Shown: positions 1 through 6,007 of the stretch, piece after piece
Layout of the letters: the number at the start of each line of letters is the position of its first letter
Numbering within the stretch: position 1 is the first letter of the stretch
From: Undibacterium sp.
GTDB taxonomy: Bacteria > Pseudomonadota > Gammaproteobacteria > Burkholderiales > Burkholderiaceae_D
Reading direction: 5' to 3'
Assembly: GCA_019752975.1 (NCBI GenBank)
Contig: JAIELM010000028.1
Span: 1-11,144 of the forward strand
Length of the DNA: 11,144 nucleotides
Position numbers and translations under genes: made by a program
The notes under the pieces: model-generated
The model's database searches: none
Seen by the model: only the letters and a program-made list of their open reading frames with translations
Told to the model about the DNA's origin: nothing

Positions 1-102
1 GAGAATGTTCGGAAAAAATGCGGGAGGATCACTGAATATTCTTGTTATATTTAAAAAGTCAAAACTTTAAGCTTAAAAATTTCTTTTTCCAGTATAAGCT
101 TC
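1..102. other. AT-rich left flank, no supported gene
   Basis: The sequence is strongly AT-rich with runs such as TTTAAAAAG. A frame open from the window edge to a TAA at 52-54 could be the last 17 codons of a gene outside the window, but nothing about it is recognisable. No promoter or RNA gene can be supported. Confidence 0.4.
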
Positions 103-296
103 ACTTAGCCCAGAATTTCCATTAGGATTTGAGATGATGACGGATGCACTTTTCGCGGCAATTTTTGTGGGAATGAGGCTCAAATAGCGAGCTATGCAAA
201 ACAACAAGCAACGAAGAGCAGGAAAAATGACCGAAAATGCGCCGTCAGCACTCCAATAGCACCGAAGGTGCGCCTAATGGAAAATCTGGGCTAAGT
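103..296. mobile_element. MITE-like element with 24-bp terminal inverted repeats
   Basis: The left end at 103-126 (ACTTAGCCCAGA..., ending CCATTAGG) is the reverse complement of the right end at 273-296 with a single mismatch. The inverted symmetry continues inward: TGACGG.GCA.TTTTCG in the left arm recurs reversed in the right arm (about 225-250). Most of the 194 bp could therefore fold into one long imperfect hairpin. A small GCACC-GAA-GGTGC hairpin sits at 259-271. No transposase ORF lies inside, so this is a non-autonomous element or the fused ends of a decayed IS. The dinucleotide TC flanks both ends, but this is too short to call a target duplication. Confidence 0.7.
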
Positions 297-403
297 TCGC
301 GAAAATCGGAATGTAATTGCAGTCGCGTCGTCCTATGATGTGTCGGTAGTGGAGCTTTCATTGGCGTAGATCAAATGGGCCAAGACAATAGAGGGAGACG
401 CAA

Positions 404-1324
404 GTGGGATACTATTTAAATTCATCGACCGATGAGCTTAGGAATTGGTTTGCACGAAGCGGAGTGGAGGATCCATTACGAACTTGTATTGGTCCGCTAC
501 CGCAATCGCGCGCTGCGCTTGGGCGTTGGGCTTCGAGCCGCCCCGATTCTCGAATTCATAGCAATATCCCGCATCCCGACTGTTATCGCTTAGTGCTGCT
601 AATGGCACCTCTAGAGGCGCGTATTTGGAATAGTGGTGATGCGATTTGGGGAGGCATGATCGCCTCCAGTCGTTTTCGAATTTGTGCACCTAACGAAATA
701 GGAAGTTGGAGTCGTGCTAGTGCGTGCGACATCGTCAACCTATTTATTCCCAAACAATTCGTTGAACAGCTAGCGTGCTTACGCGGTGAATCGCAGGTGG
801 TGAGTTTGAATAGCACGCTCTTTACTTATGATAAAACGGTGTTCGAATTAGTGCAGACCATGTTGGACGCCGAAACGCTGTCAGGTCCCTTGGTCGCGCA
901 AGTGTGTGATAGTGCCATGTTGATCTTGGTGAGTTATCTGCTGGAACACTATAGTAAGCCTATTGATGCAGAACAGAGTGCGGGAATTTCTTGGAGACGT
1001 CTGCGCAAGGTTCTTGCTTATATCGAGACACATCTAGAAACCCTACCTAGCAATGTCGAGTTGGCGGCTATGTGTGGCATGAGCGAGGCCTATTTTTCGC
1101 GTGAATTTAGACGCGCAGTGGGGCAACCGCCACATCAATATATGATGAAAAAACGAATCGAGTCCGCCAGTCAATTATTGTTGAGTGGCGAACACCGCGT
1201 TGTCGATATTGCCCATGAATTTGGTTTTAACGATGCAAGCCACTTTACACGTAGTTTTTGTGCCCAGTTCGGTATGACTCCAGCACAATATAAACAAAAG
1301 CGATGCCAAACATCGCACTCTTAA
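404..1324 (+). CDS. AraC/XylS-family transcriptional regulator
   Basis: This is a cytoplasmic DNA-binding regulator of 306 aa, the normal size for a full AraC protein. The C-terminal DNA-binding domain (about residues 197-298) carries both expected helix-turn-helices: the first around 217-238 (VELAAMCGMSEAYFSREFRR) and the second around 266-287, followed by the family signature FGFNDASHFTRSFCAQFGMT and PAQYKQKR. Residues 1-190 form an N-terminal domain of the AraC-binding-like type with no recognisable ligand signature. The start is GTG at 404, supported by GAGGGAG at 391-397. No ATG lies nearby in frame. It stands alone: a MITE-like element lies upstream and an ~80-bp repeat begins 50 bp after the stop. 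Nothing in the window identifies its target genes. Family assignment is confident; the regulated function is unknown. Confidence 0.93.
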   Translation: MGYYLNSSTDELRNWFARSGVEDPLRTCIGPLPQSRAALGRWASSRPDSRIHSNIPHPDCYRLVLLMAPLEARIWNSGDAIWGGMIASSRFRICAPNEIGSWSRASACDIVNLFIPKQFVEQLACLRGESQVVSLNSTLFTYDKTVFELVQTMLDAETLSGPLVAQVCDSAMLILVSYLLEHYSKPIDAEQSAGISWRRLRKVLAYIETHLETLPSNVELAAMCGMSEAYFSREFRRAVGQPPHQYMMKKRIESASQLLLSGEHRVVDIAHEFGFNDASHFTRSFCAQFGMTPAQYKQKRCQTSHS

Positions 1325-1376
1325 CACGAGTTACTGAGTCGCTTTAATGGATGGCGGCACAAGGGCAACAACACAA

Positions 1377-1458
1377 GATACCTAACTCAAAAAGCGACTA
1401 CATTCGTTTAAGAAATTGTGAGAGACGTTTTTTTTGGTTGCTTTTTTAGGTGTGTGTC
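1377..1458 (+). repeat. ~80-bp interspersed inverted-repeat element, copy A
   Basis: One of five related copies. The left end is ACCTAACTCAAAAAGCGACTA and the right end is GGTTGCTTTTTTAGGTGTG. Read as reverse complements these match each other, so the unit folds into a hairpin with an A-rich and a T-rich arm. The middle carries TTAAGAAATTGTGAG, shared with copies B and C. It lies just 3' of the AraC gene and 3' of the convergent SnoaL gene, so it may also act as a transcription terminator. Confidence 0.8.
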
Positions 1459-1509
1459 TTGGCTTTTCTCTCGACTGTTGTGTTCGGCGTCACGTTACCG
1501 CGCACGAAC

Positions 1510-1998
1510 TCACTCCTTCTGCGCGCCATCCCAATGCTCTGCGATTTTTCCGTTCTCGATACGGAACATATCAAACCACGTGGTTGTGTATTTCGTGCTT
1601 GCACTGGCAGATTCTGCAAGTTCGCGGACGAAGCTCAGAATGACGTAGTCGCCTTCGGCGACGATTGAGACGAGTGGCGCTTTTACTTTCGCTTCAATGG
1701 TCTTGGGTTTTGAGAACTTGGTGAAGAATTCAACAAATGCCGCACGGCCTGTTGGTACAGTCGGGTTGTGCTGAATATACGACTCTGCCATGTACTTCTC
1801 AGCAAGCTCCATGTGGCCGCCCTCAAACACCTCACGCCAGAAGTCGTAAACAAGACGCTTGTTGTCTGCGAGGCGAGGGTCGGTGCTCGCAAGTAACTTC
1901 TTATGATCGGGGTTTGCTTGGACAGCAACCTGAGCATATGAGGAGGTGGTTGAAAAGGCCAAGTACGCGACCAACATTATTGAGAAAAAATTACGCAT
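1510..1998 (-). CDS. Secreted SnoaL-like (NTF2-superfamily) protein
   Basis: A 162-aa protein with a clear Sec signal peptide (MRNFFSIMLVAYLAFSTTSS then YAQ; cleavage probably after YA). The mature part is a single SnoaL-like/NTF2 fold domain. The family pattern is visible as YDFWREVFEGGHMELAEKY, followed by YIQHNPTVPTGRAAFVEFF, and ends in DMFRIENGKIAEHWD. This matches the family annotated as SnoaL-like polyketide cyclase or aldol-condensation-type enzymes (COG4922-like), whose substrates are mostly unknown. The frame stays open further upstream to 2148, but the ATG at 1998 is preferred. It starts the signal peptide and has GGAG 9 nt upstream, whereas the longer form would bury the signal sequence and overlap the neighbouring gene. 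It lies downstream of the zinc-ribbon gene on the same strand with a 112-bp gap, so co-transcription is possible but not shown. Confidence 0.85.
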   Translation of the reverse strand: MRNFFSIMLVAYLAFSTTSSYAQVAVQANPDHKKLLASTDPRLADNKRLVYDFWREVFEGGHMELAEKYMAESYIQHNPTVPTGRAAFVEFFTKFSKPKTIEAKVKAPLVSIVAEGDYVILSFVRELAESASASTKYTTTWFDMFRIENGKIAEHWDGAQKE

Positions 1999-2110
1999 TG
2001 AGGTGATCTCCAAAAAAAGGCTTATGACGCCCAACGCCGAGATCCCTTCGACGGTCAAAAATTTAAATAAAATGATCATTGGCGATTCTCGGTCGATTGA
2101 CCTGTTGAGG

Positions 2111-2419
2111 CTAGTCCTCGAATTCATCTTTAACCTGAATGTCTCCATAGGTGTTCACCAATAAAATTAATACTACAAAAAATACAGTCCCACTGAGCAA
2201 AACTCGTAGAACGAAACTAGGCCACAAATCCCTCCCAGCAACGCCATAAACAAAGGGATAAATAATAAAGTCTGCGAAAATTGAGAGCACGAACGCACAT
2301 AAAATTGGACCAGTTGTTTTACGTTTCAAGATAACGGAGCAGGAGCTACAAGCAAAATTACCACTAACCGTTAGCGCATTAATACGTACCCCGCACTTGG
2401 GACATGTAAGCGACATCAT
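2111..2419 (-). CDS. Small zinc-ribbon protein with two membrane helices
   Basis: A 102-aa protein of unknown function. The N-terminus carries two cysteine pairs (CPKC at residues 6-9 and CSSC at 24-27) that form a typical zinc ribbon. Two hydrophobic stretches follow, about 37-60 and 68-92, and a short acidic tail. The topology is therefore a cytosolic metal-binding head on a two-helix inner-membrane anchor. Two consecutive ATG codons begin the frame at 2419 and 2416. The AAGG at 2422-2425 (minus strand) is better spaced from the second ATG, so the true start may be 2416. The gene begins right at the edge of repeat family 2, whose TATACA box points into it. I know no specific family and assign no function. 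Confidence 0.7.
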   Translation of the reverse strand: MMSLTCPKCGVRINALTVSGNFACSSCSVILKRKTTGPILCAFVLSIFADFIIYPFVYGVAGRDLWPSFVLRVLLSGTVFFVVLILLVNTYGDIQVKDEFED

Positions 2420-2420
2420 T

Positions 2421-2540
2421 TGCCTTAACGAAGCTGTATAAAAACCCCATCCACCAGCAAAAAAGTCAGTGGCATCGGAAGTTTTCAGTAAATAAATGGG
2501 AATGAAAATTTATGCAGCGAGTGTGCCGCAGTTTTCGTTT
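2421..2540. repeat. Repeat family 2, copy 1 (IS-end-like, degenerate)
   Basis: The sequence shares the block GCTGTATAAAAACCCCAT with 6554-6570. Further shared words follow in the same order: GGCATC, AAATA, GGGAA and GTGTGCCG (2521-2528 against 6646-6653). The two copies therefore align over about 115 bp with substitutions and small indels. The sharp common end (AACGA-GCTGTATAAAAACCCC) resembles the end of an insertion sequence. No transposase is present in this copy. Confidence 0.65.
2435..2440 (-). promoter_or_regulatory. Candidate -10 box (TATACA) for the zinc-ribbon gene
   Basis: On the minus strand TATACA lies 15 nt before the first ATG of the zinc-ribbon gene (2419), inside the conserved end of repeat family 2. 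No good -35 hexamer stands at 17 nt. The call rests on the same box occupying the same place upstream of the SLATT-like gene. Transcription from here would give a very short leader. Confidence 0.3.
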
Positions 2541-2661
2541 ATATAGCAAGCTTTTTATGCTTCATTTCTGGGTTCGGCTAATGGGTGACCCGTTCTACGT
2601 TTTGAACTGTGAACTTGTCGCTGTCGCTCTCGCCGGTCTGCGTTATTAGCAATTCCGAAAA
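2541..2661. other. Intergenic, nothing recognised
   Basis: There is no supported ORF, RNA gene or strong hairpin between repeat family 2 copy 1 and repeat B. GGGTTCGGC...GGGTGACCCG is present but forms no convincing terminator. Confidence 0.5.
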
Positions 2662-2743
2662 AGACATCCAACTCAAAAAGTAACTAAATAAGGTTAAGAA
2701 GTTGTGAGGGACGTTTTTTTGTTGCTTTCTTAGGTGGGTATCT
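2662..2743 (+). repeat. ~80-bp interspersed inverted-repeat element, copy B
   Basis: The left end is CATCCAACTCAAAAAGTAACT, the core is GGTTAAGAAGTTGTGAGGGACG and the right end is GTTGCTTTCTTAGGTGGGT. Similarity to copy E extends a few bases past the right end (TTTGCTTGTT). The copy lies alone in intergenic DNA upstream of the metallopeptidase. Confidence 0.8.
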
Positions 2744-2936
2744 TTGCTTGTTTGCTAGTTTTCCAGAGTATAGATCAAACAGCTATGTAGAGACTGTTGT
2801 CCGAGTCGAGCAGAACACACGCTTGAATTGAAAGATTTCTTGATCTTCATACAGCAACCGCGACACGAGTCGGTTTGCGCATCATTCCAAAATCGTGCAG
2901 TTCAAACCATGATTTTGACGTTCCATCGTATTGCTC
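2744..2936. other. Intergenic, nothing recognised
   Basis: No gene, RNA or repeat is supported. Short open frames on both strands are interrupted within 20 codons and match nothing I recognise. Confidence 0.5.
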
Positions 2937-2965
2937 TTGTGATGTACCTGCGCAGAAATTAACTT
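2937..2965 (+). promoter_or_regulatory. Possible sigma-70 promoter for the M61-like peptidase
   Basis: TTGTGA (2937-2942) and TAACTT (2960-2965) are separated by exactly 17 nt. Each matches the consensus at 4 of 6 positions. The start codon is 70 nt downstream, giving a plausible leader. Pure pattern match in AT-rich DNA, so weak. Confidence 0.3.
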
Positions 2966-3035
2966 GATGTTTTTTGCTCGAATGTGCAGACCCACAGGCA
3001 ATTTTCTAATCCATAAACATACACTAGGACTTCTT

Positions 3036-4529
3036 ATGTACCGTTTCCTATTTTGCAGTATTTGCACAGTGCTGTTGGCATCGACAAGCTTTGCTGCCCA
3101 GCCTATTTCCCATCGCTATCAAGTCAAGATAGATCAAGCCGCCACCCGCGCCCACGTCGACGCGGAACTAACCATGGATGGCACCCAACTAGCACTGTAC
3201 AACGTCATTCCCATGCCGAATTTACCCGAAGGTCAGGCAAGTTACCTAGAAAATCTCAAAATTACCGATACACAAGGGCAAGCAATTCCCTACAAGAATA
3301 ATGGCGAAGGTGAATTCGAAATTACTGGAGCCGCCAATACGGCCAGCCGAAAAATTCACCTTAGCTATGACGTTCGTCTTGAACATGATCGTTTGGAGTG
3401 GCCGCCGGGTAACGAGGAAGTGCTATATCACACCGACGAAGGTGTGATGATGACTGGCTACACCTTATTTCTCGTTCCCAGTCAAACTATGAATGGGGAG
3501 ACGCAAGTAGAATTTTTATTGCCAGCAGGTTGGCACGCTAATACGGCAATGCGCGCCGATACAAGCCATCAGCAAGGACACTCCATGTTCATTGCAAAAA
3601 CAAGACGTGAGTTAGTCAATAATGCCTATTTCTTCGGTACCGCACACGCCGACCAGATGGACGCTGGTGGACTACAGTTAACACTAGTTTTAGGGCAGCG
3701 CTATTGGCCACAACGTCAGATGTTCAAAGATTTACTCGGTAAGCAATTGCATACCTATCTGCAGTTATTTGGTCATAAGCCGAGCGGCGAACGCTATTTG
3801 ATCATTATTAACCAGGGCGATAGCGGTGATGGGGGTGCATTTTCCTCCAGCTTTAGTCAATTCCTCCGTGGTGACGCAGAACTTGCAACGCGCCAGATCT
3901 GGGGACGGGTATTAGCCCATGAGTTGCTACATTTTTGGAACGGCTTATCCTTAATTCCACAGGACGACAGAGAGGAATGGTTCAAGGAAGGGATTACCGA
4001 CTATCTGACCATCAGTACCATGGCGCAAAACAAATTTGTTGATCAACGCTACGTACAACAATGGTTAGAAAACTTGAGTCGTGGCCAAACCGTGGCGCGC
4101 CGCGCACAAGGAATAAAAGGCAGCATACGTGATGCCGCAAAAGACAAGCATCAAAATTGGTTGTTGGTATATGGTGGAGGAAGTATCGCGGGTATAGCCT
4201 TGGATATTGAATTACGTAAAAACAGCAATAATCATCTTAGTCTCGCGTCGCTAATGCAGGCGATGTACGAGGAATTTGCACTCACAGGAAAACATTACCA
4301 ACTATCTGACGTCGTGCGTGTTGCCAATCGTTTGAGTCATAAAGATATGACCCCAATGTTCAATCAGTTGGTCGAAAATCAGGGCATCTTTGATTTGGGT
4401 CCGATGTTCAATGATATCGGTTTGCAACTAGATCAGTATTTAATGTTAGAGCACAGTTTGCGCAAGAATCCGAAAGCAAGCTCGCTAGAGCGAGCGCGCT
4501 ATTCACAAATTTTCGGCTCCAATTTCTAA
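3036..4529 (+). CDS. Secreted M61-like (glycyl aminopeptidase-type) zinc metallopeptidase
   Basis: A 497-aa exported protein. Residues 1-22 are a Sec signal peptide (MYRFLFCSICTVLLASTSFA then AQ). An all-beta N-terminal part (about 25-215) precedes the catalytic region. The zinc site is visible as HELLH at residues 295-299. The third ligand is most likely the Glu in WFKEGITDY at 318. A later YGGGSIAGIALDIELR (379-394) corresponds to the conserved tyrosine/glycine segment near the active site of M61 enzymes and related gluzincins. Known M61 members cleave N-terminal Gly or Ala residues; here the substrate is unknown and activity is probably periplasmic. The frame is open further upstream to 2964, but the ATG at 3036 is chosen. 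It has AGGA six nt upstream and places the signal peptide at the N-terminus. It is monocistronic, with repeat copies B upstream and C downstream. All expected catalytic residues are present, so it is likely active. Confidence 0.87.
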   Translation: MYRFLFCSICTVLLASTSFAAQPISHRYQVKIDQAATRAHVDAELTMDGTQLALYNVIPMPNLPEGQASYLENLKITDTQGQAIPYKNNGEGEFEITGAANTASRKIHLSYDVRLEHDRLEWPPGNEEVLYHTDEGVMMTGYTLFLVPSQTMNGETQVEFLLPAGWHANTAMRADTSHQQGHSMFIAKTRRELVNNAYFFGTAHADQMDAGGLQLTLVLGQRYWPQRQMFKDLLGKQLHTYLQLFGHKPSGERYLIIINQGDSGDGGAFSSSFSQFLRGDAELATRQIWGRVLAHELLHFWNGLSLIPQDDREEWFKEGITDYLTISTMAQNKFVDQRYVQQWLENLSRGQTVARRAQGIKGSIRDAAKDKHQNWLLVYGGGSIAGIALDIELRKNSNNHLSLASLMQAMYEEFALTGKHYQLSDVVRVANRLSHKDMTPMFNQLVENQGIFDLGPMFNDIGLQLDQYLMLEHSLRKNPKASSLERARYSQIFGSNF

Positions 4530-4660
4530 CTCAGCAATAACACTATGGTTTTGAAAATCGTAAGCAGCCACAAGGGCGGACGCAACCCGAGCCGTTCAAC
4601 TTTGAAATTGACTTAGGTGGTAATTTAAAGCGCAGGCAACCAACGACGCCAACGACGCTA

Positions 4661-4740
4661 GACACCTAACTCAAAAAGTAACTAAATACGGTTAAGAAAT
4701 TGTGAGCGAGGTTTTTTGGTTGCTTTTTTTGGTGGGTGTC
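4661..4740 (+). repeat. ~80-bp interspersed inverted-repeat element, copy C (best-preserved ends)
   Basis: The element starts GACACCTAACTCAAAAAGTA and ends TTGCTTTTTTTGGTGGGTGTC. The outermost GACACC/GGTGTC-like ends are inverted relative to each other, making this the clearest full-length unit at 80 bp. The middle is GGTTAAGAAATTGTGAGCGAG. It is followed within about 25 bp by a transposase fragment. A 9-bp tandem duplication (CAACGACGC twice, 4641-4658) sits just before it. Confidence 0.85.
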
Positions 4741-4764
4741 TTCGCATGTTTTTCGCATGTTTGC

Positions 4765-5106
4765 CACTTCGAGCACAACTTCGGCCACGGCAAGCAGAAT
4801 CTGTCCAAGCTGTTCGCGACCATGATCCTGCTCGCCTTCCTGTTGCACACCACGCTCGACTGGGTCGACACGAGCTATCGCGCAGTCCGTGAAATGTTGC
4901 CGTCACGCGGAACCTTCTTCGAGCATACCCGCGCCCTGACCCAGTACATTCTTTTCGAGGACTGGGATCATATGATGCGCTTCATGTACGATGGCCTCAC
5001 CAAGCCCACGACACTGACTAAGACTATCATAGGTACTGCAAGACAAGAAGCGCCGGTATTATGTCTGAAATATCTGAATGTTGAATTGAGAATTGCTGCG
5101 TTTTAG
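4765..5106 (+). pseudogene. Transposase C-terminal remnant
   Basis: The frame from about 4765 reads HFEHNFGHGKQNLSKLFATM, then an LLAFLLHTTLDWVD helix and FFEHTRALTQYILFEDWDHM. This is the C-terminal end style of DDE transposases in which an (E)HNFGHGK...N motif follows the catalytic glutamate region. The rest of the protein is absent: upstream the frame runs straight into repeat C. Recognisable homology fades after about 5010, and the tail to the stop at 5106 looks like read-through. Only about 80 codons remain, so it cannot be active. I cannot fix the IS family with confidence. It lies between repeat C (+) and repeat D (-), which are in inverted orientation. Confidence 0.65.
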
Positions 5107-5140
5107 GGGAGCGTCAGGTAACTGGTGTCTCTACCGCGCC

Positions 5141-5212
5141 CCTGAAAAAGCAACAAGATAATGTATTTCACAATTTCCTAACCGAATTTAGTTGCTTTTT
5201 GAGTTGGCTGTC
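5141..5212 (-). repeat. ~80-bp interspersed inverted-repeat element, copy D (inverted)
   Basis: On the minus strand this reads GACAGCCAACTCAAAAAGCA, then ACTAAATTCGGTTAGGAAATTGTGA, and ends TTGTTGCTTTTTCAGG. The centre (ATACATTATC) and the distal end are diverged from the other copies. It is the only copy in this orientation. Its conserved end lies exactly at the break in the Lrp/AsnC-type gene. Confidence 0.75.
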
Positions 5213-5629
5213 TTGTGTCGCGGGCGAACTTCTGAGCAATTGGCGCAGAAAGTGGCTTTGTCTACCACGGCGATACAGCGGCGTATCAAGCGCTTACGTG
5301 ATGAGCGAGTGATCGTCGCCGAGCAAGCCAGAATCGACCCCAAGGTATTCGGCCGTAGCTTGGCTTTGATAGTGTCGGTGACGTTAAAAATAGGACGGGC
5401 GGCCACTAATGCCCAATTTAAAAAAATGATGAATGAAGCGCCCGAGGTACAGCAATGTTATGCAGTGGCAGGGGAGCAAGATTTTGTGTTGATCATTTCT
5501 GTCAAGGATATGAGTGAATATGAAGTACTTACCCATCGTCTTTTTCACAGTAATGAAGCAGTACAAAAATTCCAAACCACGGTAGTGATGGAGGCCGTGA
5601 AAGTAGGACTACAGGTGCCGTTAGACTAA
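5192..5629 (+). pseudogene. Lrp/AsnC-family regulator, 5'-truncated
   Basis: From about 5213 the frame encodes an Lrp/AsnC protein. The rest of the winged-helix domain is present (SEQLAQKVALSTTAIQRRIK, RLRDERVIVAEQARIDP). The RAM/effector-binding domain follows (APEVQQCYAVAGEQDFVLII, DMSEYEVLTHRLF, FQTTVVMEAVKVG). Family proteins begin with about 12-15 more residues forming the first helix, of the type LDxxDxxIL. Here that part is replaced by sequence from repeat copy D, where the frame can only begin at a TTG (5192) lacking a ribosome site. The body has no frameshift or stop, so the truncation appears recent or a shortened protein may still be made. It probably once controlled amino-acid-related genes, as family members do; the original target is unknown. 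Repeat E follows 60 bp after the stop. A 13-bp palindrome ATCAGT-A-ACTGAT lies at 5644-5656. Confidence 0.8.
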
Positions 5630-5688
5630 GCAGTGGGTTTAATATCAGTAACTGATGTTACGCACGGCACCATTTCCAAGACGTTTCC

Positions 5689-5770
5689 AAGATGCCCAAC
5701 TCAAAAAGCAACTAAATACGATTAAGAAATAGTGCGAGATGTTTTTTGTTACTTTTTTAGGTGGGTGTGT
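5689..5770 (+). repeat. ~80-bp interspersed inverted-repeat element, copy E
   Basis: The left end is GATGCCCAACTCAAAAAGCA, followed by ACTAAATACGATTAAGAAATAGTG. The right end is GTTACTTTTTTAGGTGGGTG. It lies between the truncated regulator and the proline-rich/SLATT unit, about 80 bp past the end of the proline-rich gene, and may serve as a terminator for both converging genes. Confidence 0.8.
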
Positions 5771-5827
5771 TTGCTTGTTATGTGTTGGTTGGCGACTTGC
5801 AAACTGTCCAAGGAGTGTAGCGACTGA

Positions 5828-5848
5828 TGCTTGAGCGACTTGTTATGC
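5828..5848 (-). other. attC-like half-site after the proline-rich gene
   Basis: On the minus strand, 3 bp after the proline-rich stop codon, the sequence reads GCATAAC followed by AAGTCGCTCAAGC. That resembles the R''-L'' half of an integron attC site. The same heptamer appears inverted (GTTATGC) just before the SLATT gene at 6543-6549. A matching L'-R' half is not evident downstream, where repeat E lies instead. Neither heptamer fits the strict RYYYAAC/GTTRRRY core exactly, so this is tentative. Confidence 0.3.
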
Positions 5849-5851
5849 ATT

Positions 5852-6004
5852 TCACCTTGGCCAAGGTTTGGGTGGCTCAACATGTTCTTCTAGCCCACGA
5901 CCAGGACGTGAAGGAGGTGAGGTTGGGCGCGGTGGCGGCGCAGGTCGCGGAGGAACTGGCCTAGGTGGTTGTGGAGGTTGCGTAGGGCGAGTAGATCCTG
6001 TCAT
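5852..6004 (-). CDS. 50-residue proline-rich protein coupled to the SLATT-like gene
   Basis: The ATG at 6004 follows the SLATT stop codon after only 3 nt. A strong ribosome site (AGAGGA, 7 nt before the ATG) overlaps the end of that gene, so the two are almost certainly translated from one mRNA, probably by coupling. The product begins MTGSTRPTQPPQPPRPV and ends EEHVEPPKPWPR. Twenty of 50 residues are proline, interspersed with arginine, giving repeated PPRP/PPPRP units that would form a basic polyproline-II stretch, with an acidic LEEHVE break near the end. There is no signal peptide or membrane helix. Its GC-rich codons contrast with the AT-rich SLATT gene, which follows from the proline content. 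Function unknown; a binding partner or regulator of the membrane protein is a reasonable guess. The Gly-rich open frame on the opposite strand is its shadow. Confidence 0.65.
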   Translation of the reverse strand: MTGSTRPTQPPQPPRPVPPRPAPPPRPTSPPSRPGRGLEEHVEPPKPWPR

Positions 6005-6007
6005 GTT

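Noticed and set aside
361..389. TTGGCG-17 nt-GACAAT as promoter for the AraC-type gene
   Set aside because: It would place the transcription start within the ribosome binding site, leaving no usable leader.
1418..1668. Three overlapping plus-strand frames of about 70 codons
   Set aside because: They start in repeat copy A and run antisense to the SnoaL-like gene, with no ribosome sites or recognisable motifs.
2964..3035. Upstream start at 2964 for the M61-like peptidase
   Set aside because: It has no ribosome site and would bury the signal peptide behind 24 residues.
5644..5656. ATCAGT-A-ACTGAT palindrome as terminator of the Lrp/AsnC-type gene
   Set aside because: The one-base centre cannot form a hairpin loop and no T-tract follows.
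1377..5770. The ~80-bp repeats as integron attC sites, since several begin with an RYYYAAC-like heptamer
   Set aside because: The right ends lack GTTRRRY, the arms are simple A/T-rich stems without attC spacer features, and they sit next to large non-cassette genes in both orientations.
1377..5770. CRISPR array
   Set aside because: The repeats are hundreds to thousands of bases apart, vary in sequence and orientation, and no cas genes are present.
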